Source: Viscum album
Lineage: Eukaryota; Streptophyta; Magnoliopsida; Santalales; Viscaceae
NCBI GenBank assembly: GCA_963277665.1
Contig: OY728158.1
Coordinates: 600,680,818 to 600,744,817, forward strand
Length of the DNA stretch: 64,000 nucleotides
Reading direction: 5' to 3'
Part shown: in pieces, positions 48,273-61,217 of the stretch
Position numbering within the stretch: position 1 is the first letter of the stretch
Layout: every line of letters begins with the position of its first letter
The notes under the pieces: generated by a model
What the model saw: the letters and a program-made list of their open reading frames with translations, nothing else
Told to the model about the DNA's origin: nothing
Databases searched by the model: none
Translations under genes and position numbers: made by a program

Positions 48273-50089
48273 GGGAGGAGAGGGGCTCCTTTGGAAAAAC
48301 TAAAAATATTATTTTATTATAAAGCCAAATTCGGTTTTAAATAGCTCCAAATTGATTTATTTCGAAGCTAAGGTGAGGATGGGTCGAAATCCTCTCATCC
48401 AATAGAATTTATACAAGTTTAGGTTCCTATTTTAACCTTATCATTTAGATTTAACATTAAGTTAGATAATTTAACTTTTACCGTGTCTTTTTGTGTTCTT
48501 ACACTATAAGGTTAATAAACTTATTATAACAAGACAAACGAACCCCAAGTTGTTTATTATTAATATATATAACCTTATCTAAGTCATTTGGCTGAACCTT
48601 ATATTTTTAGGAATAAAATAACAATTAATAATATAATATTTGTTTTAAAAACTATTTTATGTCAATTTTGACACTATTTAGTAATTGATTTTTGTGAAAA
48701 TCATAAAAAAATGATTAATCCGAAAAACGTTAATTAAATCAATACTAACATTTCATATTAACCTATAAAATTAGTGGAATTCATAAAAAGTCTCAAATTA
48801 CATTTATTTGGGTATTTATAACATCAATTATGTCAATATTTAATTAATAAGATAATTACTTCATCATCTTTGTGTCATAAATAAATTTAATTATTTAAAG
48901 TCTAAAAATTAAAAATAAAATATCATTATGTAGGAAATACTTTTATATTTCTAATTAATATTTATAGTCGAATTTATCTTATATTAAAAATGCTTTAGTT
49001 ATTAAACTATGATTTTAACTATTTTAACCCTTCTTTAAATAAATTGATAATAAATGTCCTAATCTAACCCAAGTGGGCCTAAATGGTCATATTTTATTCC
49101 TAAGGTTGTTTTTGGTCGAATTACACTTATCCAATAGAATTAGGACATGTGTTAGGGTAATAATAATATCATTTTTACCCTTAAATACCATATTTACTTT
49201 TAACCGTGGTAAAAAAATGTAAAAAGTTACTATTCACCAAAAATTATTTTCATCTCATTGAACCACATTTTAGTCCTTGATATTAACCGTGTCTCTCAGA
49301 TTTTCGAAATTCTACTCACAGAAGCGATGAAATTATGTTTTATGAAAAATTCAGTTTTTTTAACTACCACTTAGTGGTTTCACTATTCATCAAAAAATGA
49401 AAGTTTCCAGAAAAATACCAAAAATTAGGCCTAATCTATATTTGATATTATTAATTCAAAAATGATGTTTATTTTACCAAATTCAAAACATATCAATTAC
49501 ATTAAATAATTTAAAAATTAATTCTCGTCGTCAAAACAAATAGCGTGGTTTTAAAAGATAATAACTATCAAAAGATTGACACTTGTTTATGTCTTGTTTA
49601 AATGTGAAATTACATCCAATGAACAATGTTGTATTAAATTATAAAAATATATTCTAAATATACTTTAAAACCACTCAAATTAATAATTTATCACTATTAA
49701 TTATTTCGATTAAAAAAGTTGTTTTTAATTAAAATTTAGTAATTTTCACTATTCATCAGAATATGAAAGTTATCCGAAAAGTACAAAAATTTCACCCTAA
49801 GCTAATTTTGATATTACGAATCCAAAAATGAAGTCCATTTTGAAAAATAAAATTTACAAAATTTCAAAAAGAAGTTATCACTATTCATAACGGCTAGTTT
49901 TAATAATATTTTAATAGCATATCGTTGTTTAGTGAAACTCGGTATTGCGTACGATGAAAGCTATTGAGGAAGGCCGCGGTTTCATGTAAAGCAAGCCAAG
50001 AATGTGTTGTGTGTAGTGGAAGATTCCTTTGATGATTTATATAACATAAAAAAAATATTTCTCATAAAAGTATCGGGTGTTACATTCTA

Positions 50090-50097
50090 CCCCCCTT
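50090..50097 (-). promoter_or_regulatory. Polypurine tract of copy B2
   Basis: The minus strand reads AAGGGGGGTAGAA directly before the LTR start TGTAACACCC. Confidence 0.82.
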
Positions 50098-50123
50098 AAA
50101 ATGAATTTCGCCCTCGAAATTCG

Positions 50124-53100
50124 TCACTTTGTAACAAAAAGATGAGGATACCTCTCCCTCATCATATCCTCAAGCTGCCATGTAGATTCTTATAATTGGT
50201 GGTTCCTCCATAAAACTTTCACCAAGAGAGTGGTCTTGTTCTGTAGGACTTTTTCAATACGATCCAGAATCTCAATCGGTTATTCTTCATAGGAAAGATC
50301 TTGCTCCAGCGGTACAACTTCTGAGCTGAGTACATGTGAAGGATCAGGTATGTACTTTCTCAGGAGAGATACATGGAACACATCGTGACCTCGAGATAGA
50401 TTCGGTGGAATCTCCAATCGGTAAGCTACCATTCCAACACGATCCAGTATTTCGAAAGGACCGATATATCTAGGGCTCAACTTCCCCTTCTTTCCAAATC
50501 TCATGACCCTCTTCCAGGGAGATATTCGAAAGAACACTTTATCACCCACTTCAAACTCTAGGTCTTTTCTTAAGTTGTCGGCATAACTTTTCTGTCGACT
50601 CTGAGCTGCTCTTATGTGTTGTTGAATAGATCAGACCTTTTCAGCCATCTCATCAACAAGATCAGATCCTAATTGCTTTCTTTCCCCAGCTTCATCCCAG
50701 CAAGTTGGAGTCCTTCATTTCTTTCCATAGAGAGCTTCATAAGGAGCCATATGAATACTGGAGTGAAAGCTATTATTATAAGAAAATTCCACCAAAGGTA
50801 GGTGTTGATCCCAACCACCTTTGAAATCCATAGAGCAATCTATCAACATATCTTCTAGAGTTTGAATTGTTCTCTCAGACTGACCGTCTGTTTGAGGATG
50901 ATAAGAAGTGCTGAAACTCAACTCTGTATCCAGAGTATGCTGAAGCCCTCACCAGAAATTAGAGGTAAATCTCGGATCCCGATCAGATATAATAGAAAGT
51001 GGTACTCCATGTAATCTTACCACTTCCTTTACATATATCCTGGCAAGCTGATCCAGAGAGAAATCCTCTCTAATATCAATGAAGTGTGCAGACTTTGTAA
51101 GATGATCAACTATGACCTAGATAGCATTATTTCCTTTGGATGTTTTAGGAAGTCCTGTGACAAAGTCCATAGTGATGTTTTCCCATTCCCATTCGGGTAT
51201 GGGTAATGGTTGTAACATGCCCTTAGAATTTTGTCTCTCAGCTTTAACTTGCTGACAAACCAAGCATCGAGAGACATATTCAGAAACATCTCTTTTCATG
51301 CCATCCCACCAGAAGTACTCTGTCAGGTCCTTATAAATCTTTGTGCTTCCAGGATGAATAGAGAATAAAGAACTATGAGCCTCATCCAGCAGATCCTTCT
51401 TTAATTCAGGTATGGGAGGAACACAAACCCGATTCTTGAACATTATTATCCCATCACAATCAATGTTGAATTTAGGAACATTTCTCACCTTGTTTTGTAA
51501 CTCGACATCTTCTTTCTGTGCCTCTTTAATCTTCACATGTGTAGATGGTTGAACATTCATTTGAGAAAGATACTATTTCCCCCTTCCATTATAATTCCAA
51601 GATCTATCCTTTGTAAATCCATAAATATTGGATCTTTTGTGATCCTCATCATGGATAAACTGGCATGGTCTTGTCAACTTAATGCATCTTCCACCTTGTT
51701 TGCTTTCCTAGGGAGGTAATGAATTGAGCAGTCGTAATCCTTAATCAGCTGCAACCATCTTCTTTGGCGCATATTCATCTCCTTTTGTGTGAAAATATAT
51801 TTTAAACTTTTATGATCAGTATAAATATCACACCTTTCTCCATAAAGATAATGACTCCAAATCTTTAAAGCAAATATTACCGCAGCTAACTCCAAATCAT
51901 GAGTTGGGTAATTTTGCTCATGGATTTTCAACTGTCGTGAGGCATAAGCTATCACCATATAATTTTCCATAAGAACACACCCCAATCCCTTCTTGGATGC
52001 ATCACTGTAGATCACAAACCTTTCTCCACTACAAGGCAGTGTGAGCACAGGTGCACTGGATAAACTTCTTTTCAACTCCTTGAAATTCTCTTCACATTCC
52101 TCTGTCCAGACAAACTTAACTCCTTTCCGAGTCAACTTGGTTAGTGGATTAGATAATCGTGAAAAATCTTTCACAAAACGTCAATAATATCCATCCAAAC
52201 CAATAAAACTTCGGATCTCAGTTACTATTGTTGGTCTCGACCATCTTTCTATAACCTCTTTTTTTTTCTCGATCCACAGATATCCCCTCTTTTGAGATTA
52301 TGTGACCCAAAAATGAAACTCTTTGAATCCAAAATTCACACTTGGTAAATTTGGCATAAAGCTTCTCTTTTCTCAGGGTCTTCAATATAATTCTCAAGTG
52401 ATCTTCATGTTCTTCCTTTCTCTTGGAATATACAAGAATATCGTCTATAAAGACTACCACAAACTGATCAAGATAGTCTCTAAAGACTCTATTCATCAGA
52501 TCCATGAAGATAATAGGGGCATTAGTAAGACTAAATGGCATCACTATAAATTCATTGTGTCCATACCTTGTACGGAAAGCCATCTTTGGTATATACTCCC
52601 TTTTGACCCTTAATTGATGATACCCTGAATGAAGATCAATCTTGGAAAATTATTGAGCTCCACGTAGTTGGTCAAATAATACATCAATGTGTGGGAGAGG
52701 ATATTCGTTCTTGATAGTGATCTTGTTAAGTTCTCGATAATCAATGAAGAGTCTCATTGATCTATCTTTCTTCTTAACAAATAGAACAGGTGCTCCCCAA
52801 GGTGATGCACTAGGGCGTATGAATCTCTTATCAAGATTCTCTTGGAGTTGCTTCTTCAATTCATGCAACTCAATTGGGGCCATTCTATAAGGTGTCTTTG
52901 AAATAGGTAAAGCACCTGGTACGAGTTCTATTGAAAACTCAACTTCACGATTTGGTGGAAGACCCGACAATTCCTCCGGAAAGACATCATCAAACTCTCG
53001 TACAAAGGGAATATTCTTAATTGTGAGTTTCTCACCAACCATTTGAGATAAATAACCTTTATTCAGTGGAATCAAGACCCATAAGATGGAAGAAATTTTC

Positions 53101-53447
53101 ACTGGAAGGTTATGTTCATCCTGGCATCGATAGACGATCATAGATTGATCTGGAATATGAAATGTGACTTCCCTTATTTGGAAATTGATATGAGATCCAT
53201 ATAAAGAAAGCCAATCCATGCCAATAATCACATCAAATTACACTATAGGAAGGATCACATGATTTGCAGGAAGCACTTTCCCACAAACTTCAATCGGGGA
53301 AGAATTATAAACTTTTGATGCGACTGTTGTGTCATTAGGTGTTGTCACAGCAAACTCAACATCGAATTGTTGAGGTAATACGGTGATACCCTTAGAAAAA
53401 TCTTTAGAAATAAAAGAGCGGGTGGATCCAGAATCAAATAAAACATT
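50124..53447 (-). pseudogene. Copy B2 pol (protease to chromodomain-like end), inactive
   Basis: Same layout and same total length as B1, ending in a TGA at 50124-50126, 4482 bases from the gag [14 protein letters not shown] is at 52451-52426. RNase [11 protein letters not shown] and TDHKSLKYI lie in 52174-51674. The integrase core is more broken than in B1, with stops, though [12 protein letters not shown] remains in 50921-50715. Relative to B1 there is a one-base insertion in an A-run near 52266 and a one-base deletion near 51575, so 52174-51674 is in another frame and the original frame returns after it. The TGA at 50631-50633 is at the same codon as in B1. Confidence 0.9.
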
Positions 53448-54605
53448 TTATACTTTAGAGTGGATGTTAAGTGTACCTTTCACCACATCATTATCGTACT
53501 CGACATCGCTGATAGAAATTGCATGTGACTTTCCTTTTTATTTAGCCTTAAGATTTTTTTGATGTCGATCATCATCAACAACCCTTGGATTAGGGAATTT
53601 ATTGGCATAAGGCCCCATCTCGTTGCACGTGAAACATTGAAGTGTAGTAGGTTCATTCTGTGTGTCCCTTCATTTGTTTGCATCATTAGACATCTTCTTC
53701 CCATCATTGCGGCATTCGAATGCCCGATTACCTTCCTCTCCACATTTAAAACATTTACTTGTCCCTTTAAGACAACTCCCTCCATGTTTCTTTCCACACA
53801 TTGAGCATAAGGGAAAGATCATCTTCTTTTCAGTGTGCTCTTTAGATTTTCCTTTGAATTCCATTTTCCTCTTCTTATCAAACCCATATGACTGATGGGT
53901 TACTCCAATCTCCATCTCAACTTTCAGAGCACATCGAACGATTTCCTCATAGCTATTGAAGTCCCTTATGGCTAAGGCCCTTAAAAGACTTGGTTTTAAG
54001 CCACTAAAGAATCTATCGATCTCACTCTCAGGTTGGATAATAATAACAGAACCGTACCTTGCAAGTCTTGTAAAATTTGCTTCATAGGTACCAACAGATT
54101 CATCATCCTTTTGCTTCAGTTCAATAAACTCTTTCTCCATCTTTTTTTGTAGAATACAAGGGAAGTACTTATTGAAAAATAAGTTGTTGAACTCGTCCCA
54201 TTCCATGGAATCAATTTCATCCCTTTGCCTCATATTCTTAATAAGATTACACCATTGATCAACATCTCCTTCCAAACGATACACTGCTAGAATGAATTTA
54301 TCATGTTCAGAACATTGAAGAACTGAAAATAGCTTTTCAGTAGTACTAATCCATTGTTCAGTAACTAATGGATCAATAGACCCGCTGAATGAAGGTGGAC
54401 GCTGCCTCATGAAGGATTCAACAGAATGTTGCTCCTTCCTTTGCTCGTTTGGAAGTCCTGGATGATTTATAGCTTGAGAAAGTTGTGTGAGCATTGCTAC
54501 AATAGTTTTCATTCTAGCTCCCATAACGTTTGGTTGCTCAGGGGGACAATCATTGCATTGCCCGTCACATTCCGCATTAACACGGTTCCTTCGGGTTCCA
54601 TCCAT
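53448..54605 (-). pseudogene. Copy B2 gag, nearly open
   Basis: ATG at 54605 opens MDGTRRNRVNAEC, and 311 codons are open down to 53670, the best preserved gag in the window. It covers FSGSIDPLVTEQWI, the capsid region with ESVGTYEANFTRLARY, and the first two cysteine clusters (CSMCGKKHGGSC and CFKCGEEGNRAFEC, where N replaces the zinc-ligand H). Stops follow before CFTCNEMGPYANKF, a damaged third knuckle, and at 53448-53450 the TAA shared with B1. An overlapping open stretch at 53797-53480 is a shadow in another frame. Confidence 0.9.
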
Positions 54606-54813
54606 TGACTAAAACCAAGAAGAATAGTGTGAGAAACACTAATTATAATAGGAAAACCACATAATCAAGAATAAAATTTCACACTTAAGGTCTTATCCTA
54701 GGTTATTCATGGCCATTTCTAAAACACTAAGATTTTGTTCTATGCTTAGACTTATCCTTAGGGTTCTTACTAAGGCTTTCACATCCTAGTTTCCAAAGGT
54801 TGACTATACCTTT
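54606..54813 (-). other. Untranslated leader of copy B2
   Basis: About 210 bases, closely similar to 45861-46068 of copy B1. No gene within. Confidence 0.5.
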
Positions 54814-54825
54814 CCTCTAATACCA
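54814..54825 (-). promoter_or_regulatory. Primer binding site of copy B2
   Basis: The minus strand reads TGGTATTAGAGG, one C-to-T change from the tRNA-Met match. It lies two bases after the LTR end GTTATA. Confidence 0.85.
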
Positions 54826-56451
54826 ACTATAATGACCCATAATTTACATACATTGTTATTACTTCAAAATTGAAGCATACTTATTACAATATATAACAAA
54901 ACCATGATAGGACCGTATACGTATAGTGTCTTTAGAAACTGGGAAACCTAAACAACTGGTTCATAAAGCGTCTACACTGTCTCCCATTTATTTCATCATA
55001 TCTATAGTCCCTTTTGGCATATCTTACTTAATAACCTTCTTCCTGACCTGAAAAAATAAACATACAAAAGGGTGAGCTCAAATGCTCAGTAAGGGTAAAC
55101 AAAAGAAATATCAATCAAATCATATTCATAAGAATATATCTTTTGGAAATCTTAACCTTCAAAAGAGATCATAATTTCATAACATGTGATAAATCATAGT
55201 AGTGAAATGTAATCCCAATAATCATAACTTAAAACATGAAACTTTGTGGAATACACACATAATCATAGATAATCATTTCTTATTAGTCAGGACTCATTGC
55301 CAAGACTATCTTAGTGGACAAAGTCCATTTCTGAACTGAGTTCATTCCTCGTTTCAGTCCTGTTTCACTGAACCGGTTTAACCTGCCGTTCCAGCCATGT
55401 CTATCTCACGAGATATAAAATATTTACCCATTTCATTGGAGGGAGATATAGGTCCCACCCATCTCATAATGATACCATTCATATGTGTTCCACAAAATAA
55501 AAAATCATACATCATTGCATAACCCATGTAATAAAAATGGGATTCTTAAACAACATGACATCATAAAACAATTCATATAAGATAAAGGAATTCATAAAAA
55601 TAATTCCATCACAACATAATCAAATCAATCTAATAATAGGGATAGAAACAGAACCCTATATTATCTTAGATGGAAAATAATTTTGATAAAACACTTGAAA
55701 TCCATTCTTGAGGAAAATATCCTTTCTACTTCAAAAAAATTTTATTTTCATAACATGTCATACAATTTTAAACTAAAAGAAGTTGATTAAAAATAAACTT
55801 GAAAACTTGTAAAGGAATTTTATTGGAAATAATGTTTTAAAAATCCATTCATTCCGTATAAGTTAAAAAAACATTCTTCTCGTACTTTTGTCGGAAAAGT
55901 CAAAAAGTACCTCGTACGAAAAACGACAAAAGATTCCTTTCATATCTTTTACTATAAACTCACCAAAGGATAAAAATGGATTTAAAAAATTGTAGGTGGA
56001 TGGAAATAATATTACATATTGAGGAAACACGGATGTGGATGATAAAATACACCCCAGTAAATACCAAAGTATAAACAATCTCGGATAAAAATGAGATTGT
56101 GATATTTCCCTTACCTTAGGTCCAATTTGCTTCGTAAGTGTTCGAACCTACTGTATAATGATTTAAATAATGTTATTGAATTATTACAGAATAATAATTA
56201 TTTTTATGATATCATATATGGTCATATTCTTAGCTTTTTATTAGTAATATTTCATTACTACTTGTTATTCGGGTGCTTATTACTTTTTGTTCTTATATGT
56301 GTTTTGTGGAATAAATTATTATTCTTCTTTTTAGGTTATAGATACCTCATTTACAGATTGGTATTAGTGTAATATATATCATATTCATTCATTCAATTCA
56401 TTTATATAATCATTATTCAATGAAGATCATGTAGAAAGAGTCGCATCACAT

Positions 56452-56666
56452 CGTGGAGACGGTATTCCGTACGTACGCATGAGCGATGATATCGTTCCCA
56501 TGATCGTGAAATTGTAATGAAGTGTATATATAAAATTTAAGAATCAATATCACTTTAAAAAAATCATATATAGTTATTATGTACACCATTATACCCATCC
56601 AAGTAAGGTTGTGGTGGAAAATAGTTTACACCACGGTGTGGAGACGGTATTCCGTACGTACGCACG
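56452..56666 (-). promoter_or_regulatory. Twin hairpin motif, B LTR 3 (copies at 56637-56666 and 56452-56481)
   Basis: Same pair, 185 bp apart and 351 bp after the TATA box. The first copy ends CCACA for CCACG. GTACGTACGG is intact in both. Confidence 0.7.
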
Positions 56667-57009
56667 TGTGGTGATTTCATTTTCCGTAGGATGGATAGAT
56701 GGTGAAATAGGTTTGTTTCATACTTATAATAACATATCAGTATATGAGTGATACTGATGTTATTACTTCATAATGAAACAACTAAATAAGAAGAAGTGGA
56801 AGAAGAAATAAAGATGAAAGAATCGGTAACAGACATTACCTCTTCTTTGAAGCGCTTCTTTGAGACCTACTTTTAGGACACTAAAATTGGTCTTTGAAGA
56901 ATACCAGGACCTCTAAGATGTCTCTAGGAAAGTCTAGAGAAGAAATTGTTAGGGGTTGGCCGAGCTTGAAGGCTCAAAGTGGTGCGAGGAAAAGGGGGAG
57001 GAGGTGCCC

Positions 57010-57017
57010 TTTTATAA
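57010..57017 (-). promoter_or_regulatory. TATA box of B LTR 3
   Basis: The minus strand reads TTATAAAAGGGCACC, as in LTR 2. It would drive copy B2. Confidence 0.7.
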
Positions 57018-58831
57018 GGGAGGAGAGGGGCTACTTTGGAAAAACTAAAAATATTATTTTATTATAAAGCCAAATTCGGTTTTAAATAGCTCCAAATTGA
57101 TTTATTTCGAATCTAAGGTGGGGATGGGTCGAAATACTCTCATCCAATATAATTTAGACAAGTTTAGGTTCCTATTTTAACCTTATCATTTAGATTTAAC
57201 ATTAAGTTAGATAATTTTACTTTTACCGTGTCTTTTTGTGTTCTTACACAATAAGGTTAATAAACTAACTATAACAAGACAAACGAACCCCAAGTTATTT
57301 ATTATTAATATATATAACCTTATCTAAGTCATTTGGCCGAACCTTATATTTTTAGGAATAAAATAACAATTAATAATATAATATTTGTTTTAAAAACTAT
57401 TTTATGTCAATTTTGACACTATTTAGTAATTAATTTTTGTGAAAATCATAACAGAATGATTAATCCTAAAAAAGTTAATTAAATCAATATTAACATGTCA
57501 TATTAACCTATAAAATTAGTGGAATTCATAAAATGTCTCAAATTACATTTATTTGGGTATTTATAACATCAATTATGTCAATATTTCATTAATAAGATAA
57601 TTACTGCATCATCTTTGTGTCATAAATGAATTAACTTATTTAAAGTCTAAAAATTAAAAATAAAATATCATTATGTAGGAAATATTTTTAGATTTCTAAT
57701 GAATATTTATAGTCGAATTTATCTTATATTAAAAATGCTTTAGTTATTAAACTTTGATTTTAACTATTTTAACCCTTCTTTAAATAAATTGATAATAAAT
57801 GTCCTAATCTAATCCAAGTGGGCCTAAATGGTCATATTTTATTCCTAAGGTTGTTTTTGGTCGAATTACACTTATCCAATAGAATTAAGACATGTGTTAG
57901 GGTAATAGTAATATCATTTTTACCCTTAACTATCCTATTTACTTTTAACCGTGGTAAAAAAAAGTAAAAAGTTACTATTCACCAAAAAATATTTTCATCT
58001 CATTGAACCACATTGTAGTCCTTGATATTAACTGTGTCTCTCGGATTTTCGAAATTCTACTCACAGAAGCGGTAAAATTAAGTTTTATGAAAAATTCAGT
58101 TTTTTTAACTACCACTTAGTGGTTTCACTATTCATAAAAAAATGAAAGTTTACAGAAAAATACCAAAAATTAGGCCTAAGATATATTTGATATTATTAAT
58201 TCAAAAATGATGTTTATTTTACCAAATTCAAAACATATCAGTTACATTAACTAATTTAAAAATTAATTCTCGTCGTCAAAACAAATAGCGTGTTTTTAAA
58301 AGATAATAACTATGAAAAGATTGACACTTGTTTATGTCTGGTTTAAATGTGAAATTACATCCAATGAACAACATTGTATTAAATTGTAAAAATATATTCT
58401 AAATATACTTTAAAACCACTCAAATTAATAATATATCACTATTAATTATTTCGATAAAAAAAGTTTTTTTTAATTAAAATTTAGTAATTTTCACTATTCA
58501 TCAGAATATGAAAGTTATCCGAAAAGTACCAAAATTTCACCATAAGCTAATTTCGATATTCTGAATCCAAAAATGATGTCCAGTTTGAAAAATAAAATTT
58601 ACAAAATTTCAAAAAGTGGTTATCACTATTCATAACGGCTAGTTTTAATAATATTTTAATAGCATATCGTTGTTTAGTGAAACTCGGTATTGCGTATGAC
58701 ACAAGCTATTGAGGAAGGCCGAGGTTGCGTGTAAAGCAAGCCAAGCTAGTGTTGTGTGTAGAGGAATATTCCTTTGATGATTTATATAACATAAAAACAA
58801 AATATTTCTCATAAAAGTCTCGGGTGTTACA

Positions 58832-58836
58832 GACTT
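58832..58836. repeat. Target-site duplication of the B array, right copy
   Basis: GACTT, the unmutated form, continuous with the resumed A LTR sequence TAATATGTGACGG. Confidence 0.88.
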
Positions 58837-59481
58837 AATATGTGACGGGTGGAGCCCGATATAGCTCCTCGATGCATCGGTAGGTCTCATGAGACAAACT
58901 AGTGTCTTGGCACAAGGCCTTGACAAAATCTTATTTTTAGTCTTGGCACGAGGCCTTGGCTATGTGGTTATTATAGTTTGGCATTATGCGTTCCATCATT
59001 ATGAAAGTGGTTATTGATATTGCATGTGATTATTCGATTAGTAGAATATCCATGTGAATAAGTAAATGACATTATTTCATTTTATTTTTTCCATACTATA
59101 TTGAATTTCATGTTTAAAAGGCTTTTGTTTTAGTTATACATTGCCATAAATGTTTATTATTATTTATGAATGTTTCTGCAATATTGTTATCCTTACTGGG
59201 CATTTGAGCTCACCCCTTTTCTATGTTTTATTTTTCCGAGGATGCGAAGAAGTAATTTATGAATGAACTGCAGGGATTTTATAAGGGGATAAGAGTGTGG
59301 ACTATGGAGACTATATTGTTGTAGTTTTCATTTTATGATGTAATGTAAAACATTATGAATATATCTAGTGTTTCCAAGGCTACTAAACTAATCGTACTTT
59401 AGAGATTTGATCTTTCTTGTGATCATGCCAATGTTATGTAATAATGCACCGACTCTGGGTAACTAGGTTCGGGGTGTTACA
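58837..59481 (+). repeat. 3' LTR of element A, last 645 bp
   Basis: Collinear with 28768-29410 of the 5' LTR and ends GGGGTGTTACA. Together with 34418-37339 it restores a full-length LTR. Confidence 0.95.
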
Positions 59482-59486
59482 AGAAA
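59482..59486. repeat. Target-site duplication of element A, right copy
   Basis: AGAAA, identical to 25842-25846, 33.6 kb away. Confidence 0.9.
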
Positions 59487-61209
59487 TATTCATTTAATTC
59501 GATCTTCTCTGGATTCTTATTGACACTTGAATACTCCTTAGTACAAGTAGTCACCTAAGGATTTACATAAAAAGGGGAGAGATAAAATCTTAGTAAGAGG
59601 ATAAATATTAACAATATAACAATGGGTGAGCATAATCATAACATAGGTAAAGGATCATGAACATTAGAGGAATCAATAATAAAAGACTTGAACTGTGGAA
59701 ATGCATAAAAAATGATACATCATGTCTTAGTGGTGAACTACCACTTTTGAAAAAAGATATAATCTTTTTCACACATAATTTCACTTTAACTCGTGAGATT
59801 CATCACTTTACCCAATGCATTGGAGCAATGTATAATTATGGGAACACCCGTCACATTCAAACATTCATATTGCACTTTATAATTCCTGGCGCAACTGTCA
59901 CATCATAACATTATCATTATCATGCATGCCACATAGAACGTATATAAAAAATGAACATAACTAACCCATGGAACGGAATGGGTTTCATCTCATAATAACA
60001 CATTCATAAACATTGGGTTCCTAAAATAAAGTGGTAATAACAAACTTGATTCAACAACCATCAACCTTGGGTGAGAAATAAAATGTGTGTTTTTGAAAGA
60101 AGATTCTTTTAGAAAATTTTTGTTTGACATAAACTCTTGTGGAAAAAATTTATATACCAAAAAAGATAATATAATGATGAAAACATGATTTTTAAGGAGT
60201 TACTATACCAAAAATGGAGTGAAAGAGGGAGAACAGAAAGAAAGAAAGTTAGGTTCAAGAATCTCCCCTTACCTTGTATCCGAATGCTTTATTCAATTTA
60301 ATGTCATGTATAACCACATTAGATTCATTAATTAACTATTCCATAACCTTATTTAGATTAATATGGTTAATTATGGTTTCATTAGGTTATTTTATGGGCC
60401 TTTGGATTAGTTATAGGTATCAAATCCATAGTTTGGGAATGTTTGTTTTTATGGTTTTCTTGAACGGTTCACTTGTATTCATAAATGGAAGTTTGTGTAG
60501 AACATGGGTAAACATCTAGAAATAATATTACATGTTATTAATGATATTAAAATACTTTAAATGATATTATAATGAATTATTTTGAACACCATGTGGATGA
60601 ATCATCAGTTAAAATTTAAGGATGGTCGTTTGGGTTAATTCGGGGAGTTTTTCGACCATAATGAACTTATTTTATTTAATCATTTAGTAATACGTAGTTA
60701 AGTAAGTTCTAGAACCTGAAATAGGATATAATACATATAATATTATCTGTTTCAACCATAAAAATATTTTCATGACCAGATCTGAATGCAGCAAAGGAAA
60801 AAAGAAAACATGTCGTTCTTGAAGGTTATAAGTTAACACCTCTTGAACAACGTGTTTTTTCTAAAATAAAAAGAAGAGGAGAAGGGTTTTAATGATATAT
60901 TTTACCATTTGTATCATAAAATTCAATTATATCTGGGATAAGTGAGTTAACATACCATGTGTATGAGGATAGGTGGGTAGATATTAAGAAACGAACATGA
61001 AACTAAAAGGAAATTAAAGGAAGAGAGAGAGAGGGAAATTACCTCTTGAATCCTACTCTTGAGATCCCCCTTAAGGAACATAGTCTTGGTCATTTGATGA
61101 TACCATAAGCTCTTAGAAGTGTGATTGGGTCTAGTTAATATTCTTGGTATGATTTTAGAAAAGGAATTAATCTTGAGAGTTGTGAGGAAATGAGGGTGTG
61201 AAGGGTGGT

Positions 61210-61217
61210 ATTTATAG
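61210..61217 (-). promoter_or_regulatory. TATA box of LTR F
   Basis: The minus strand reads CTATAAATACC after a C-rich tract, as in the other LTRs. Confidence 0.5.

Larger units (their letters stand above)
46083..50084 (-). repeat. Family B LTR 2 (central, shared by both copies)
   Basis: Runs from TGTAACACCC (50084) to CGTTATA (46083) on the minus strand. It serves at once as 5' LTR of B1 (primer site beside 46083) and 3' LTR of B2 (polypurine tract beside 50084). No target duplication flanks it. Confidence 0.93.
37340..58831 (-). mobile_element. Family B tandem array LTR-internal-LTR-internal-LTR, nested in the 3' LTR of A
   Basis: Three LTRs of 4000, 4002 and 4004 bp (37340-41339, 46083-50084, 54828-58831) enclose two internal regions of exactly 4743 bp each (41340-46082 and 50085-54827), all on the minus strand. 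Only the outer edges carry the target duplication, so this is one insertion that became a tandem unit sharing the central LTR. Each internal region has its own primer site, gag-pol and polypurine tract. The proteins are similar to those of A but clearly a different family. Confidence 0.93.
54828..58831 (-). repeat. Family B LTR 3 (right; 5' LTR of copy B2)
   Basis: Runs from TGTAACACCC (58831) to CATTATA (54828) on the minus strand. The right edge directly adjoins GACTT and the resumed 3' LTR of A. Confidence 0.93.
25847..59481 (+). mobile_element. Element A: complete but dead Ty3/gypsy chromovirus, split by nested family B insertion
   Basis: It is bounded by AGAAA at both ends. Order: 5' LTR (25847-29410), primer site, leader, gag-pol (29912-34364), polypurine tract, 3' LTR in two parts (34418-37339 and 58837-59481). 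Without the insertion the element is about 12.1 kb and both LTRs have practically the same length (3564 and about 3567). By eye there are about 11 mismatches in the first 160 or so aligned LTR bases, so it is not recent. Long LTRs, tRNA-Met priming and a chromodomain-like C-terminus fit the Tekay/Del branch; the clade is inferred. Confidence 0.92.

Noticed and set aside
37340..58831. Two independent family B insertions lying side by side
   Set aside because: There are three LTRs, not four, the central one has no flanking duplication, and the only duplication matches the outer edges.
58645..58926. 93-codon minus-strand open frame across the B-A junction
   Set aside because: It spans a transposon boundary created by insertion and so cannot be an ancestral gene.
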